The notes beneath the pieces are model-generated. The model searched no databases, was not told the origin of the DNA, and was given only the letters and a program-made list of their open reading frames with translations. 64,000 nt of DNA, from assembly GCF_017876535.1 (NCBI RefSeq), contig NZ_JAGIOF010000001.1, positions 2,852,001 to 2,916,000 of the forward strand, given 5' to 3'. Both the position numbers and the translations under genes were made by a program. This DNA is from Paeniglutamicibacter kerguelensis. GTDB taxonomy: Bacteria > Actinomycetota > Actinomycetes > Actinomycetales > Micrococcaceae. Of this stretch, positions 44,987 through 54,894 are shown piece after piece; positions within the stretch are counted from its first letter, which is position 1; every line of letters starts with the position of its first letter.

Positions 44987-45394
44987 CTAATCCATGAAGT
45001 CGGTGCGGTCCGAACCCGGATGCCCACCGCGCTCTTGGCTTTCGCGTTTTCCTGCCGCATCAACGACCTTGGCCAGCTCGTCGGTGACCAGAGTGTCGCG
45101 CTTGAGGTGGCGGGTGCGGTAGCCGGCGCGGCCAACCATGTGGGCCGAGACCGGCGCGGTGAGCAGCTGGACGATCCAGGCCAACAGCAACACCGGGACA
45201 ACCGCCCAGCTGCGAAGCTCCAGGCCCAGCGCGGAAAGCAACAGGAACAGGCCCAACACCTGGGGCTTGGTCGCCGCGTGCATGCGTGAAAGCAGGTCCG
45301 GGAAGCGGAGCATGCCGATGCCCGCGGCGAGGGACATGAGGCAGCCCAAGATCATGAAAACGCCGGCAACAATGTCGATGATCGTGTCGTTCAT
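44987..45394 (-). CDS. mnhG: Mrp-type Na+/H+ antiporter subunit G
   Basis: A 135-residue subunit of the multi-component Mrp cation/proton antiporter. Three membrane segments fit MnhG/PhaG, with the signature GCLMSLAAGIGMLRFPDLLSRMHAATKP at about residues 17-44. A longer polar C-terminal tail (about 100-135) is typical of actinobacterial forms. Its ATG overlaps the TGA of mnhF by one base. It is the last gene of the operon mnhAB-C-D-E-F-G, in which every junction overlaps. Confidence 0.93.
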   Translation of the reverse strand: MNDTIIDIVAGVFMILGCLMSLAAGIGMLRFPDLLSRMHAATKPQVLGLFLLLSALGLELRSWAVVPVLLLAWIVQLLTAPVSAHMVGRAGYRTRHLKRDTLVTDELAKVVDAAGKRESQERGGHPGSDRTDFMD

Positions 45395-45657
45395 CAGGCG
45401 TTCCTCCGGTCCGTGACATAGCGGGAAACCGTGACCGAGCCAATGAACCCCACGAGGCAGGCCAGGACCACGAACACGAGGTTGTTGGTGTGCTTGTTCA
45501 CCGTCATCTCAAGGCACAGCGCCGCCGAAACGATCAGCAGCAACACATCGGTGGCGATGACCCGCTCGAGGATCGAGGGTCCCTTGACCAGGCGGATGAT
45601 GGCCAGGAAGGCGGATACCGAAAGAATCGTCCCGCAAATCCACAAAACTACACTCAT
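45394..45657 (-). CDS. mnhF: Mrp-type Na+/H+ antiporter subunit F
   Basis: An 87-residue protein with three membrane helices. RLVKGPSILERVIATDVL near residue 22 is the conserved MnhF/PhaF core. The start ATG at 45657 overlaps the mnhE stop by 4 bases, and its stop overlaps mnhG by one base. It works only as part of the Mrp complex, which exchanges Na+ (or other monovalent cations) for protons and supports pH and salt tolerance. Confidence 0.93.
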   Translation of the reverse strand: MSVVLWICGTILSVSAFLAIIRLVKGPSILERVIATDVLLLIVSAALCLEMTVNKHTNNLVFVVLACLVGFIGSVTVSRYVTDRRNA

Positions 45658-46268
45658 GGCGTCCCTTCCGTGCCCATGGCGGCGTCGTTCGATTCGGCGT
45701 TCAATGCGGCCAGCTCGTCCTTGCTGCCCATCATGCGGATCAGCCTCGCCTCGAGGTCCAGCACATCGGCGCGCGCCTTCTCGACGCCGGTCTGGTCCTT
45801 GATGTTCAGCACGTGCAGGTAGAGCGTGGAGGAGCGCCTGTCGACCTCCACCACAAAGGACCCCGGCACCAGCGTCAGGGCGTGTCCCACCGCGGTGACC
45901 AAGAGGTCCGATTCGGTGCGCAGCGACACGGCAACCACGGCGCTCTTGGTCTTCGGCCCGCGGAACACCGCAAGGTACATGACCTCGAAGCTTGCACGCA
46001 CCACGTCCCACAGGAACGCCACCGTAAAGGTGAAGGCCCGCAGCACGTTGAAGCGGCCCGAAAGGATCACCGGCGGCAGCTGGAAGAGATTGACGACGAT
46101 CAGCGAAAGCAACAGCCCGAACACCAGGTTCCCGGGTGCAAAGTCCTGCCACAGCGCACCCCACACCAGGACCATCCAGACCAGCAGCGGGAGTTCCTGG
46201 CGCAGCGTGGCGCGTTGGCGCTTGCCGCTTTCGTTCTTGGCATCGCTCAGGCGCTGCTGCGGACTCAT
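45654..46268 (-). CDS. mnhE: Mrp-type Na+/H+ antiporter subunit E
   Basis: A 204-residue subunit. A polar N-terminal tail of about 25 residues precedes two to three membrane helices (WMVLVWGALWQDFAPGNLVFGLLLSLIVV). The conserved cytoplasmic half contains ALTLVPGSFVVEVD and LYLHVLNIKD, which define MnhE. The C-terminus is extended by about 40 acidic residues. It overlaps mnhD and mnhF by 4 bases each (ATGA junctions), so translation is coupled. Confidence 0.92.
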   Translation of the reverse strand: MSPQQRLSDAKNESGKRQRATLRQELPLLVWMVLVWGALWQDFAPGNLVFGLLLSLIVVNLFQLPPVILSGRFNVLRAFTFTVAFLWDVVRASFEVMYLAVFRGPKTKSAVVAVSLRTESDLLVTAVGHALTLVPGSFVVEVDRRSSTLYLHVLNIKDQTGVEKARADVLDLEARLIRMMGSKDELAALNAESNDAAMGTEGTP

Positions 46269-47893
46269 TGCGAGACCTCCGTCGTAGACCCGAGCACTGC
46301 CTCGATGTAGTTGCCGTTGTCCATGATCTGGGCCGCGGCCCTGTCGCTGAACTCAAAGATCGGTCCGGCCAGCACTGTCAGCGCCAGGCCCACCAGGACC
46401 AGCACCGCCGTCATGGCGACCATGCCGTTGGGCAGCAGCGCGGTGTCGCCCCGGTCGCTGTAGCGGCTTGCGGGCTCGTCGGCGACGATGTCGTAGGTCT
46501 CCCCGCGGGCGCCGTGCACGCCGACCAGCAGCAACGGGTCCGGGTCGGTCGCGTCCTCGGCCTTGCGCCAGAACGCCCTGTTCCACACGCGGGCGACGGC
46601 CAGCAGCGTCAGCAGCGAGGTGAGCAGCGAAACGCCGATCAACACCCAGGCCAACGGAGTGCCCAGCTCGGCGCCGCCCTGGACCAGCCCCAGCTTGCCC
46701 AGGAAGCCGGAGAACGGCGGGATGCCGCCGAGGTTCATGGCCGGGATGAAGAAGAGCAGGGCCAGCACCGGGGAGATCTTGGCAAGCGAACCCAGGCGGT
46801 CGATGTTCGAGGTGCCACCGCGGCGCTCGATCAGCCCGACCACCAGGAAGAGGGACGTCTGGACGACGATGTGGTGCGCCACGTAGTAGATCGTTGCGGC
46901 CATGCCCAGCTGGTTGCCCAGGGAGACGCCGAAGATCAGGAAGCCGATGTGGCTGGTCAGCGTGAAGGAGAGCATTCGCTTGATGTCCGTCTGCGCCACG
47001 GCGCCCAGGATCCCCACCAGCATGGTGAGCCCGGCCGCGACCATCAGCAGCGTCGAAAGCTCGTTCCCGGGGAACAGCAGCGTCTCGGTGCGGATGATCG
47101 CGTACACGCCGACCTTCGTCAGCAGCCCCGCGAACACCGCGGTCACCGGGGCCGGGGCCGTCGGGTAGGAGTCCGGAAGCCAGAAGGACAGCGGGAACAC
47201 CGCGGCCTTGATGCCGAAGGCGACAAGCAGCATCACGTGCAGCACCATCTGGGTCCCCTCGGAAACCTGCGGCAGCTTCACCGCCAGGTCTGCCATGTTC
47301 ACGGTGCCGGCGGCCGCGTAGATCATCGCGATGGCGATCAGGAACAGCAGCGAGGAGGCCACGGAGACCACCACGTAGGTGGTGCCGGCGCGGATGCGCG
47401 CGTTGGTCCCGCCCAGGGTCAGCAGCACGTATGAGGCGGTGAGCAGGATCTCGAAGCCCACGTAGAGGTTGAACAGGTCACCGGCCAGGAAAGCGTTCGA
47501 GACGCCGGCGACCAGGATCAGGTAGGCCGGGTGGAAGATCGAAACGGGCCCGTCCTCGTCGCCGTCAGCCATGCCCTGGCTGGTGGCGTAGAGCAACACG
47601 GCAAGCGAGACGATGGTGGAGACCACCAGCATGAACGCGGAGAACCCGTCGACCACCATGGAGATGCCGAAGGGAGGCGCCCAGCCGCCCAGGGTGACGG
47701 AGTACGTCCCCCCGTTCCAGACGGTGGCGAGCATCCAGGACTCAAGCACCAGTGTGAAGACCAGCACCCCGATGGTGACAAGCCGCTGCGAACGCTTGTG
47801 GCGGCGCAGGATGAAGGCCAGTGCGGCGCCGAAGATCGGCAGCGCGACGGCAAGCGGTGCAAAGGACACCGCGGTGAGCGGGGCATCGATCAT
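46265..47893 (-). CDS. mnhD: Mrp-type Na+/H+ antiporter subunit D
   Basis: A 542-residue protein of the NuoL/M/N-like proton-pumping family with about 14 helices. The conserved Lys and Glu region includes NLYVGFEILLTASYVLLTLGG near residue 135 and FPLSFWLPDSYPTAPAPVTAVFAGLLTKVGVYA near 230-260. The ATG at 47893 overlaps the mnhC stop by 4 bases; a longer upstream frame lies inside mnhC and is not used. A polar loop near residues 450-480 is typical of the actinobacterial MnhD. Confidence 0.95.
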   Translation of the reverse strand: MIDAPLTAVSFAPLAVALPIFGAALAFILRRHKRSQRLVTIGVLVFTLVLESWMLATVWNGGTYSVTLGGWAPPFGISMVVDGFSAFMLVVSTIVSLAVLLYATSQGMADGDEDGPVSIFHPAYLILVAGVSNAFLAGDLFNLYVGFEILLTASYVLLTLGGTNARIRAGTTYVVVSVASSLLFLIAIAMIYAAAGTVNMADLAVKLPQVSEGTQMVLHVMLLVAFGIKAAVFPLSFWLPDSYPTAPAPVTAVFAGLLTKVGVYAIIRTETLLFPGNELSTLLMVAAGLTMLVGILGAVAQTDIKRMLSFTLTSHIGFLIFGVSLGNQLGMAATIYYVAHHIVVQTSLFLVVGLIERRGGTSNIDRLGSLAKISPVLALLFFIPAMNLGGIPPFSGFLGKLGLVQGGAELGTPLAWVLIGVSLLTSLLTLLAVARVWNRAFWRKAEDATDPDPLLLVGVHGARGETYDIVADEPASRYSDRGDTALLPNGMVAMTAVLVLVGLALTVLAGPIFEFSDRAAAQIMDNGNYIEAVLGSTTEVSQ

Positions 47894-48366
47894 GCGCGGG
47901 CCTCCCCCGGGTCGGTGTTCGTGTTGGTCTTGGATGCCGGGACGGATTCGTCGCCGTCGAATTCGGTGGTGTCCTCGGGGACCGGCGAGTCTTCCTCGAA
48001 GTCGAAGGGCGACTGCTGGGACACGCGCAAGTCTTCGTCGTCGTCCGCGACGACGTCGGCCCGGGAGATGACCCAAGACCTGTAGATGATGCCGAGCATG
48101 AACGCCGTCACCGCGAACGTGATGACGATCGCCGTGAGGATCAGCGCCTGCGGCAGCGGGTCGGAATACTCCGCCGGGTCGGTGCCCGACGCGTAGAGCG
48201 GGGCCAGCCCGCGGCGCCCGCCGGTGGAAAGCAGCAGCAGGTTCACCCCGTTGCCCAGCAGCACGATGCCCAGCAGCACCCGGGTCAGGCTGCGTTCAAG
48301 CAGCAGGTAGATGCCCACCGCAAAGAGCACGCCCATCACTATGAGCAATGTGACATTGGTACTCAT
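47890..48366 (-). CDS. mnhC: Mrp-type Na+/H+ antiporter subunit C
   Basis: A 158-residue NuoK-like subunit with three helices. The motif GIYLLLERSLTRVLLGIVLLGNGVNLLLL (residues 18-46) and DPLPQALILTAIVITFAVTAF are diagnostic for MnhC. An acidic tail of about 50 residues follows the last helix, which is longer than in Bacillus but common in Actinobacteria. It overlaps mnhAB and mnhD by 4 bases each. Confidence 0.94.
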   Translation of the reverse strand: MSTNVTLLIVMGVLFAVGIYLLLERSLTRVLLGIVLLGNGVNLLLLSTGGRRGLAPLYASGTDPAEYSDPLPQALILTAIVITFAVTAFMLGIIYRSWVISRADVVADDDEDLRVSQQSPFDFEEDSPVPEDTTEFDGDESVPASKTNTNTDPGEARA

Positions 48367-51350
48367 CGTCCCACTCCCGTGTCGGCGTCTGAAACTTGGT
48401 CGTGCAGGTCGGTGGGGCTGCGGCCCTCGGAGCGCTCGTCGATTTCCGAGCCGAGCGAGCGCAGCACGTCGATGACCAGCCCGATGACCACCATGTACAC
48501 CCCGATGTCGAAGATCGTTGAGGTCACGAACTTGTGCGTGCCAAAGAGCGGCAGCGTGAACTCGAAGGCGGCGGAGGTGAACATCTGCAGCCCGAAGAGC
48601 AGCGGGGCCACGGCCGTCAGCGAGGCCAGGCCCAGCCCGACGCCCATCATGGTGCCGGGGCTGATCGGGGTCGATTCGGCAAGCTCCACGCGCCCGCCGG
48701 CCAGGTAGCGCATGGTCAGCGCCAGGCCGGCCAGCAGGCCGCCGGCAAAGCCGCCGCCCGGGGTGTTGTGCCCGGTGAGCAGGAGGTACAGCGAGGCCAG
48801 CAGGATGGTGTGGAAGAGCAGCCGGGTGACGACCTCGAAGGTGATCGAGCGGCGTTCCGGGGCCAGCGTGTGGCCGGCGACCAGCCACGAGTCGCGCGGG
48901 GAACTTGCGAAGTTCCGGGCCACTGCCAGTCCGGCCTTGCTCCCCCCGTGGCTCCCGATGGCCTCGGAGCCGAGGTCGACCGAACCCGTGGCGACTGCCG
49001 AGGCCCGCAGGCGCGAGTCCCCGCGGCCGCGGACGAAGATCAGCGAGGCGACGCCCGTGGCGGCGGCGGCCAGCACCGTGATTTCGCCGAAGGTGTCCCA
49101 GGCGCGCATATCCACCAGCGTCACGTTCACGATGTTCTTGCCGGCGCCGCCGGTGTAGGCCAGCTCCGGGTAGGCCAGCGAGATCGGCTCGGCGATGCGC
49201 GAGGCCATGGCGGTGGCGGCGATGTACACCATCGAGGCGCCGAAGCCGATGCCGATCAGGGCCCGGCCCAGCCGGTGCCCCGTGGGGTTCTTGGCCCAGA
49301 TCTCGACGGGCAGCGCGCGCAGCGCCAGCACAAAGGCGACAAGCACGATGGTCTCGACCAGCAGCTGGGTGACGGCGAGGTCCGGGGCTCCCTGCAGGGC
49401 GAAGACCGCGGCCATGCCGTAGCCGGTGACCGAGACCATGAGCACGGCCAGGAAGCGGCGGTCCGCCTGCAGCGCGCCGATGGCTCCGATGATGATGATC
49501 AGCCCGATCACCAGCTGGGCCGGGGAATCGAAGGCGATGAAGTTGCCCGGCGCCGGCGTGGTGAACCAGACCGAGACGAACGTCGGGACCACCAGCGCCA
49601 CGGTCAGGATCACGACCAGGTAGAAGGAAAGCGAGCCTCGCTGGGTGCGGCCGGTGAGCCAGATCGCGAGGTTGTCCACGCCATTGACCAGGTGCTTGTA
49701 GTCGCGGTCCGCATCCAGCAGCGCGGGGACCCTGGACTGGACGGCAAAGACCTTTTCGCGGGCCAGGAACAGCGCGGTGCCGACGAGCATCGTCAGGGCG
49801 CTCAACCCCAGGGCCGGGGTGAATCCGTGCCAGAGGCCCAGGTGGATCGGGTGCTCGGCGGCCGGGAAGAGGCCCACGTAGGGGTCGATGATGTCTTCCA
49901 GCACCCCGGGCACCCAGGCGAAGGCCACCGTGGCAAAGGTGAGCACCAGCAGCGGGGCCAGGAACAGCGCCGGGACCTTGGGGAAGGGAGTGGGAGCAAG
50001 TCCCTGCTTGGTGGCGAATCCGCCCCAGAGGAAGCGCGCGGAATAGGCGAAGGTCATGATCGTGCCGAGCACCACGCCGACCAGCAGCAGCGTGCCCGGG
50101 GTTCCGTTGGTGCCCGCGTAGTCGAGCAGCGCCTCGTAGACCGATTCCTTGGCGACAAAGCCGAACAGGGGCGCTATGCCGGCCATGGAGGCGGCGGCTA
50201 TGGCCGCGACGGCAAAGAGCAGCGGGGAGCTCCTGTAGAGCCCGGAGAGCTGGTGCAGGTCGCGGGTTCCCGCCTTGTGGTCGATGATGCCGACCACCAG
50301 GAAGAGCGTCGCCTTGAAGAATCCGTGCGCCAGCATCATGGCCATGCCCGCCAGCGCCGCATTCGCGTCGCCGAGCCCCATGATCAGGATCAGGAAGCCA
50401 AGCTGGGAGACGGTTCCGTAGGCCAGCACCAGCTTCAGGTCATGCTGTTTCAGGGCGCGCCAGCCGCCGATCAGCAGTGTCGCCAGGCCAAGGCCCAGCA
50501 GCATCGGCTCCCAGAAGGCTGTCTGGTTGAAGCCGGGGGCCAGGCGTGCCACCAGGTAGACGCCGGCCTTGACCATTGCGGCGGCGTGCAGGTAGGCCGA
50601 GACCGGGGTGGGCGCGGCCATGGCCCCGGGGAGCCAGAAGTGGAAGGGCACCAGGGCCGACTTGGACACGGCGCCGACCAGGACCAGAAGGATCGCCACG
50701 TCGATGAACGTGCCCATCGAGACGAGTTCGGGGGCCATGGCCATGATCTCGGAGATGCGGTAGGTTCCTGCGGCTTGGCCCAGCATGACCAGGCCCACGA
50801 GCATGGTCAACCCGCCGAAGGTGGTGACGATCAGCGCGGTCAGCGCCGAACGCCGGGCACTCATGCGGGTGCGGTTGAAGCCGATCAGCAGGTACGAAAG
50901 GACCGTTGTCAGTTCCCAGAAGATGAACATCAGGATCAAGTCGTCGGCGATCACCAAGCCGAACATGGCGCCGGCGAAGGCCAGCAGCTGGGCACCGAAA
51001 GTGCCGATGTTCGCGTCTTCGCTCTTGAAGTACCTGGCGCAGTAGAACAGCACCAGGGCCCCGACGCCCAGAACCAGCAGGCAGAGGATCGCGGAGAGCG
51101 CATCCATACGGAAATCCAATTGGACGTCCAACGGCCCGATCCACGCATAAAGCTCGGACGGCGGCGCATTCGGGAGCCCGCTAGCCTCGGTTTGTTGTGA
51201 GTTGGTGAATGACGGGAAGTTGCTCAAAAGCCACACGAAGGCGATGGCCGGAACGGCCGCCAGGATGTAGAACGTTGAACGACCCAGTTTCCGGAAAACA
51301 AGCGGAGCGATGCCGGCCACGGCAAAGAGCGCAAACAGGACGAGGAGCAC
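48363..51350 (-). CDS. mnhA: Mrp-type Na+/H+ antiporter fused subunits A and B
   Basis: A 995-residue protein. The N-terminal 500 residues are NuoL-like, with the functional Lys/Glu helices (FIFWELTTVLSYLLIGFN near 145, LPGAMAAPTPVSAYLHAAAMVKAGVYL near 240). The MrpA-specific middle follows, and the last 170 residues are an MnhB domain (YLLLTGHNTPGGGFAGGLLAG near residue 865). No separate mnhB exists in the operon, which confirms the fusion, a known actinobacterial arrangement. It starts with GTG behind AGGAGAT and is the first gene of the operon. With C-G it forms the complete Mrp antiporter in the cytoplasmic membrane. Confidence 0.95.
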   Translation of the reverse strand: MLLVLFALFAVAGIAPLVFRKLGRSTFYILAAVPAIAFVWLLSNFPSFTNSQQTEASGLPNAPPSELYAWIGPLDVQLDFRMDALSAILCLLVLGVGALVLFYCARYFKSEDANIGTFGAQLLAFAGAMFGLVIADDLILMFIFWELTTVLSYLLIGFNRTRMSARRSALTALIVTTFGGLTMLVGLVMLGQAAGTYRISEIMAMAPELVSMGTFIDVAILLVLVGAVSKSALVPFHFWLPGAMAAPTPVSAYLHAAAMVKAGVYLVARLAPGFNQTAFWEPMLLGLGLATLLIGGWRALKQHDLKLVLAYGTVSQLGFLILIMGLGDANAALAGMAMMLAHGFFKATLFLVVGIIDHKAGTRDLHQLSGLYRSSPLLFAVAAIAAASMAGIAPLFGFVAKESVYEALLDYAGTNGTPGTLLLVGVVLGTIMTFAYSARFLWGGFATKQGLAPTPFPKVPALFLAPLLVLTFATVAFAWVPGVLEDIIDPYVGLFPAAEHPIHLGLWHGFTPALGLSALTMLVGTALFLAREKVFAVQSRVPALLDADRDYKHLVNGVDNLAIWLTGRTQRGSLSFYLVVILTVALVVPTFVSVWFTTPAPGNFIAFDSPAQLVIGLIIIIGAIGALQADRRFLAVLMVSVTGYGMAAVFALQGAPDLAVTQLLVETIVLVAFVLALRALPVEIWAKNPTGHRLGRALIGIGFGASMVYIAATAMASRIAEPISLAYPELAYTGGAGKNIVNVTLVDMRAWDTFGEITVLAAAATGVASLIFVRGRGDSRLRASAVATGSVDLGSEAIGSHGGSKAGLAVARNFASSPRDSWLVAGHTLAPERRSITFEVVTRLLFHTILLASLYLLLTGHNTPGGGFAGGLLAGLALTMRYLAGGRVELAESTPISPGTMMGVGLGLASLTAVAPLLFGLQMFTSAAFEFTLPLFGTHKFVTSTIFDIGVYMVVIGLVIDVLRSLGSEIDERSEGRSPTDLHDQVSDADTGVGR

Positions 51351-51583
51351 AGTATCTCCTGAGGTCGGCGCGGCCAGAGTCCTGGCAACAAATGGTCAAG
51401 GTCAGGGGTTCCAGCCTACCAGCCGGGGAGCCGTCCGCCCTCGCCGCCCGGCGGCACGGATCCGCGTTTTACCTGCGGGAATTCTCCGGGCCCCGCGGGC
51501 GTTTAGGGGACTTTTCCCGATGATCCCGCCCGACACAAAAGCCGGTTTTGGCCCGCGGCCGCGCCGTCGGTCGATACACCGGT

Positions 51584-51589
51584 TACGAT
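51584..51589 (+). promoter_or_regulatory. Candidate -10 box for a leaderless UMF1-type MFS mRNA
   Basis: TACGAT followed by exactly 6 bases and then the ATG at 51596. No ribosome site is visible between them. Confidence 0.45.
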
Positions 51590-51595
51590 GCACCC

Positions 51596-52933
51596 ATGAG
51601 CGAGTTTCCTGCCGGGGTGCCGGCCGATGCATCCCGCACCAAGGTCGTCAACAAAACCGTCTTGGCGTGGGCGTCTTGGGACTGGGGGTCCGCCGCGATC
51701 AACGCGGTGATGACAACTTTCGTCTTCACGGTGTACCTGACCAGCGAGCTCTTCGGCGACAAGGACGCGAACTCCGTGGTGCTGGGCAACGCTCTGGCCA
51801 TTGCCGGGGTCGCCATCGCCCTGCTCGCCCCTATCATGGGGTTGCGCTCGGACGCGGGCGGCCGCCGGCGTTTCTGGCTCGGCGTGAACACCGTGATTGT
51901 CGCGGTGCTCACGGCTGCCTGTTTCTTTGTTTTCCCCGAGCCTCGCTTCCTGGTCCTGGGTGTCACGCTCATCGCCCTCGCGTCGGTCTTCGCGGAGTTC
52001 GCCACGGTGAACTACAACGCCATGCTGCCGCAGATCTCCACCCCCGCGACCATCGGCAAGGTCTCTGGCTTCGGGTGGGGAATGGGCTACCTCGGCGGCA
52101 TCGTGGCGCTTGCAATCGTCTTGTTCATGCTCGTCACACCGATCTTCCCGTGGGCCGGCGCCTCCGAGGAAAATGCGCTGAACCTGCGTCTTGTCGCGGT
52201 GTTCTCGGCGGTGTGGTTCCTGGGCTTTGGCCTGCCGGTGCTCTTTGCGGTCCCGGAAATCCCCGGCACGGCGGGCGGCCCCCGCTTCACGTTGGTGCAG
52301 TCCTACAAGGAACTCTGGCGCCGCGTGGCGGCCCTAGCCCGCACCGACCGCCACACCGTGTACTTCCTGCTCTCCAGCGCCGTGTTCCGCGACGGACTGG
52401 CCGCGGTCTTCACCTTCGGCGGGGTCATTGCCGCGGGCACTTTCGGTTTCCCGCTGACCCAGGTGATCATCTTTGCCATCGTCGGAAACGTCATTGCGGC
52501 AATCGGCGCCATGCTCGGCGGCTGGCTCGATGACAAGGTGGGCCCGAAGAACGTCATTGTCGCCGCGCTGATCGGACTGATTGTCGCCGGCTTCGGCGTC
52601 TTCTTCTCCCCCGACGCCACGGGATTCTGGATCTTTGGATTGTTGCTGTGTCTCTTTGTGGGGCCCGCGCAATCCTCCAGCCGGGCCTTCCTGGCCCGGC
52701 TCGCGCCGGCAGGGCAGGAGGGTGAACTCTTCGGGCTGTACGCCACCACAGGCCGTGCGGTGAGCTTCCTGGCACCGGCACTTTTCGCGATGTCCATTGC
52801 GTTGGCAAAGCCGTACGTCGACGACGCACAACGCTACGGAATCCTCGGCATCATCCTCGTCCTGCTGCTGGGTCTGGCCCTGCTGTTGCCGGTGCACGCT
52901 CCCGGGCGCCTGGGCGTGGAGCAGCCCGCCTAG
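51596..52933 (+). CDS. UMF1/Atg22-like MFS transporter
   Basis: A 445-residue membrane protein with 12 helices. It resembles the UMF1 (Atg22-like) branch of the MFS: the N-terminal WASWDWGSAAINAVMTTFVF (about 22-41), LLAPIMGLRSDAGGRRRF near 80, and FAEFATVNYNAMLPQI near 140. Atg22 exports amino acids from the yeast vacuole; the bacterial members have no proven substrate. A second-half motif LGGWLDDKVGPKNVIVAAL mirrors the loop 2-3 motif. The upstream frame extension was rejected in favour of the ATG next to the -10-like box. Confidence 0.88.
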   Translation: MSEFPAGVPADASRTKVVNKTVLAWASWDWGSAAINAVMTTFVFTVYLTSELFGDKDANSVVLGNALAIAGVAIALLAPIMGLRSDAGGRRRFWLGVNTVIVAVLTAACFFVFPEPRFLVLGVTLIALASVFAEFATVNYNAMLPQISTPATIGKVSGFGWGMGYLGGIVALAIVLFMLVTPIFPWAGASEENALNLRLVAVFSAVWFLGFGLPVLFAVPEIPGTAGGPRFTLVQSYKELWRRVAALARTDRHTVYFLLSSAVFRDGLAAVFTFGGVIAAGTFGFPLTQVIIFAIVGNVIAAIGAMLGGWLDDKVGPKNVIVAALIGLIVAGFGVFFSPDATGFWIFGLLLCLFVGPAQSSSRAFLARLAPAGQEGELFGLYATTGRAVSFLAPALFAMSIALAKPYVDDAQRYGILGIILVLLLGLALLLPVHAPGRLGVEQPA

Positions 52934-53005
52934 CCAGACGCCCCGTGGCTCCCGTTTTGGCCCCGGCTGATGACACCGGTTTAACGGCCGTGGTTCGATG
53001 GGACC

Positions 53006-54037
53006 ATGAGCGCAAACACCCCCATGACAATTACCGTGACAGGAGCGGGCGGGCAGATCGGCTACGCCCTACTCTTCCGCATAGCCTCCGGAGCTATGCT
53101 GGGCATTGGCACCCCGGTGCGCCTGCGGCTCCTGGAAATCCCGGCCGGCCTCAATGCCGCCGAGGGAACCGCCCTCGAACTCCAGGACTGCGCATTCCCG
53201 ACCCTGGCCTCCATAGATGTCACCACGGACGTTTCCGCCGGATTCGAGGGGACAAACATCGCCCTGCTGGTCGGGGCCCGCCCGCGCGGCCCGGGCATGG
53301 AACGCGGGGACCTGCTGCAGGCCAACAGGGCAATTTTCGCCCCGCAGGGTGCAGCCATCAACGCTGGCGCCGCCGATGACGTGAAGGTGCTGGTGGTCGG
53401 CAACCCGGCCAACACCAATGCACTCATTGCCTCCGCCCATGCGCCCGACGTCCCGGCCGAACGGTTCACCGCCATGACCCGCCTCGACCACAACCGGGCG
53501 CTTGCACAACTGGCGATGACCCTGCGGGTGCCGGTCAGTGCGATCAGCAACGTCACCGTTTGGGGCAACCACTCGGCCACCCAGGCTCCCGACATCGCCC
53601 ACGGCATTGTCACGGATTCACGCGGTGTGCCGCAAGCCCTGCCCGAGGCACTGGCCGGGGTGCTGGGCGGCCCCGGTGCTGTCGCGGAATGGCTGGGTGG
53701 AACATTCATTCCCCGGGTGGCCAAGCGCGGTGCCGAGATCATCGAGGTCAGGGGTTCTTCCTCGGCGGCATCGGCCGCGGCCGCAGCGGTGGACCACATG
53801 CACGATTGGGTGCTGGGCACCGGATCGTCCTGGACCTCGGTCGCCCGGGTTTCCGACGGTTCCTATGGCGTCGAAGCGGGGTTGATCAGTTCCTTCCCGG
53901 TGCGCAGCAACAACCAGGCCTGGGAGATCGAGCAGGGACTGGAGGTCTCGCCCGCGGTGCGGGCCCGCATCGACAGGTCCGTCCAGGAATTGCGCGACGA
54001 GCGCGACATGGTCCGGAGCCTTGGGCTGGTCCCCTAG
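53006..54037 (+). CDS. mdh: Malate dehydrogenase
   Basis: Converts malate and oxaloacetate using NAD in the TCA cycle. The 343-residue protein has the nucleotide-binding [17 protein letters not shown] near residue 13 and LLEIP at the end of strand 2. It also has [14 protein letters not shown], the mobile substrate loop with catalytic arginines; TRLDHNRA with the catalytic Asp; and [11 protein letters not shown] with the proton-relay His. It is the cytosolic dimeric type found in Actinobacteria. The fumarase gene is nearby (57.3-59.0 kb, opposite strand). A TTCGAT hexamer lies 6 bases before the ATG and might be a leaderless -10. Confidence 0.96.
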   Translation: MSANTPMTITVTGAGGQIGYALLFRIASGAMLGIGTPVRLRLLEIPAGLNAAEGTALELQDCAFPTLASIDVTTDVSAGFEGTNIALLVGARPRGPGMERGDLLQANRAIFAPQGAAINAGAADDVKVLVVGNPANTNALIASAHAPDVPAERFTAMTRLDHNRALAQLAMTLRVPVSAISNVTVWGNHSATQAPDIAHGIVTDSRGVPQALPEALAGVLGGPGAVAEWLGGTFIPRVAKRGAEIIEVRGSSSAASAAAAAVDHMHDWVLGTGSSWTSVARVSDGSYGVEAGLISSFPVRSNNQAWEIEQGLEVSPAVRARIDRSVQELRDERDMVRSLGLVP

Positions 54038-54092
54038 CCGGCTCCATACAGCCAGTTCCATGGATCGAGAATGCCAACGACGGTTAAGCAGG

Positions 54093-54123
54093 AAAGGCCC
54101 GGACCAGTCGGTCCGGGCCTTTT
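54093..54123. terminator. Bidirectional terminator between mdh and dcd
   Basis: 13-bp perfect arms AAAGGCCCGGACC/GGTCCGGGCCTTT with the 4-base loop AGTC, flanked by A-run and T-run, so functional on both strands. Confidence 0.92.
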
Positions 54124-54133
54124 CCACAGCGGG

Positions 54134-54715
54134 CTAGTTTTCCAGCATCGTCCTGTGGAAGTTCAGGTGGCTGCGCGAGGCGGTGGGCCCGCGCTGGCCC
54201 TGGTAGCGGTTGCCGTAGGCGCCGGAACCGTAGGGGTGCTCCGCCGGGGAGGAGAGCTTGAAGAAGCAAAGCTGACCGATCTTGGACCCGGGCCAGAGCT
54301 TGATCGGCAGCGTTGCCATGTTGGAAAGTTCCAGGGTCACGTGCCCGGAGAACCCGGGGTCGATGAACCCCGCAGTGGAGTGGGTCAACAGGCCCAGCCG
54401 GCCAAGCGAGCTCTTGCCTTCGAGGCGTGCCGCGATGTCGGTCGGCAGGGTGACAGTCTCGTAGGTGGAACCCAGGACGAATTCGCCGGGGTGCAGGATG
54501 AATGGCTCGTCCGGGTCGACTTCGACCAAACGGGTCAGCTCCGGCTGGTCCTGGGACGGGTCGATGTGGGCGTATTTGTGGTTGTCGAAGAGCCGGAAGA
54601 ACCGGTCGATCCTCACGTCAACGCTAGCCGGCTGAACCATCGCCGGGTCGAAGGGGTCCAGCTTAATACGATCGGCCGCGAGTTCGCGTCGAATATCACC
54701 ATCAGAAATCAGCAC
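54134..54715 (-). CDS. dcd: dCTP deaminase
   Basis: Deaminates dCTP for thymidylate synthesis; some actinobacterial forms are bifunctional and also hydrolyse the resulting dUTP. The 193-residue protein begins at a GTG at 54715 ([12 protein letters not shown] after initiator methionine), matching the family length. Conserved segments are [70 protein letters not shown] and GQLCFF. An in-frame ATG 41 codons upstream is rejected. A TATTTT hexamer 7 bases upstream on the minus strand may be a leaderless -10. Confidence 0.95.
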   Translation of the reverse strand: MLISDGDIRRELAADRIKLDPFDPAMVQPASVDVRIDRFFRLFDNHKYAHIDPSQDQPELTRLVEVDPDEPFILHPGEFVLGSTYETVTLPTDIAARLEGKSSLGRLGLLTHSTAGFIDPGFSGHVTLELSNMATLPIKLWPGSKIGQLCFFKLSSPAEHPYGSGAYGNRYQGQRGPTASRSHLNFHRTMLEN

Positions 54716-54722
54716 AACACCC

Positions 54723-54728
54723 AAAATA
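54723..54728 (-). promoter_or_regulatory. Candidate -10 box for dcd
   Basis: TATTTT on the minus strand lies 7 bases before the dcd GTG at 54715, consistent with a leaderless mRNA. Confidence 0.35.
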
Positions 54729-54894
54729 TCCCATATACGGTTCCTATCAGGCATCGGCAACGTGATTGTGCCCCACATGACCCTTCCGCCCGAATCGCCA
54801 TGCCCCGCAAAGGGTGCGGTCGTGCAAGGATTATCCAAGGTTTAGCGGTTATCCTGAAACTGTTCCTTGGTGTTTCAGTTCCTGAAAGGGCATC

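Noticed and set aside
48534..51200. An 888-codon plus-strand open frame across mnhA
   Set aside because: The translation is a low-complexity Gly/Arg/Glu/Gln-rich shadow with no domain, opposite a complete MrpA/B protein.
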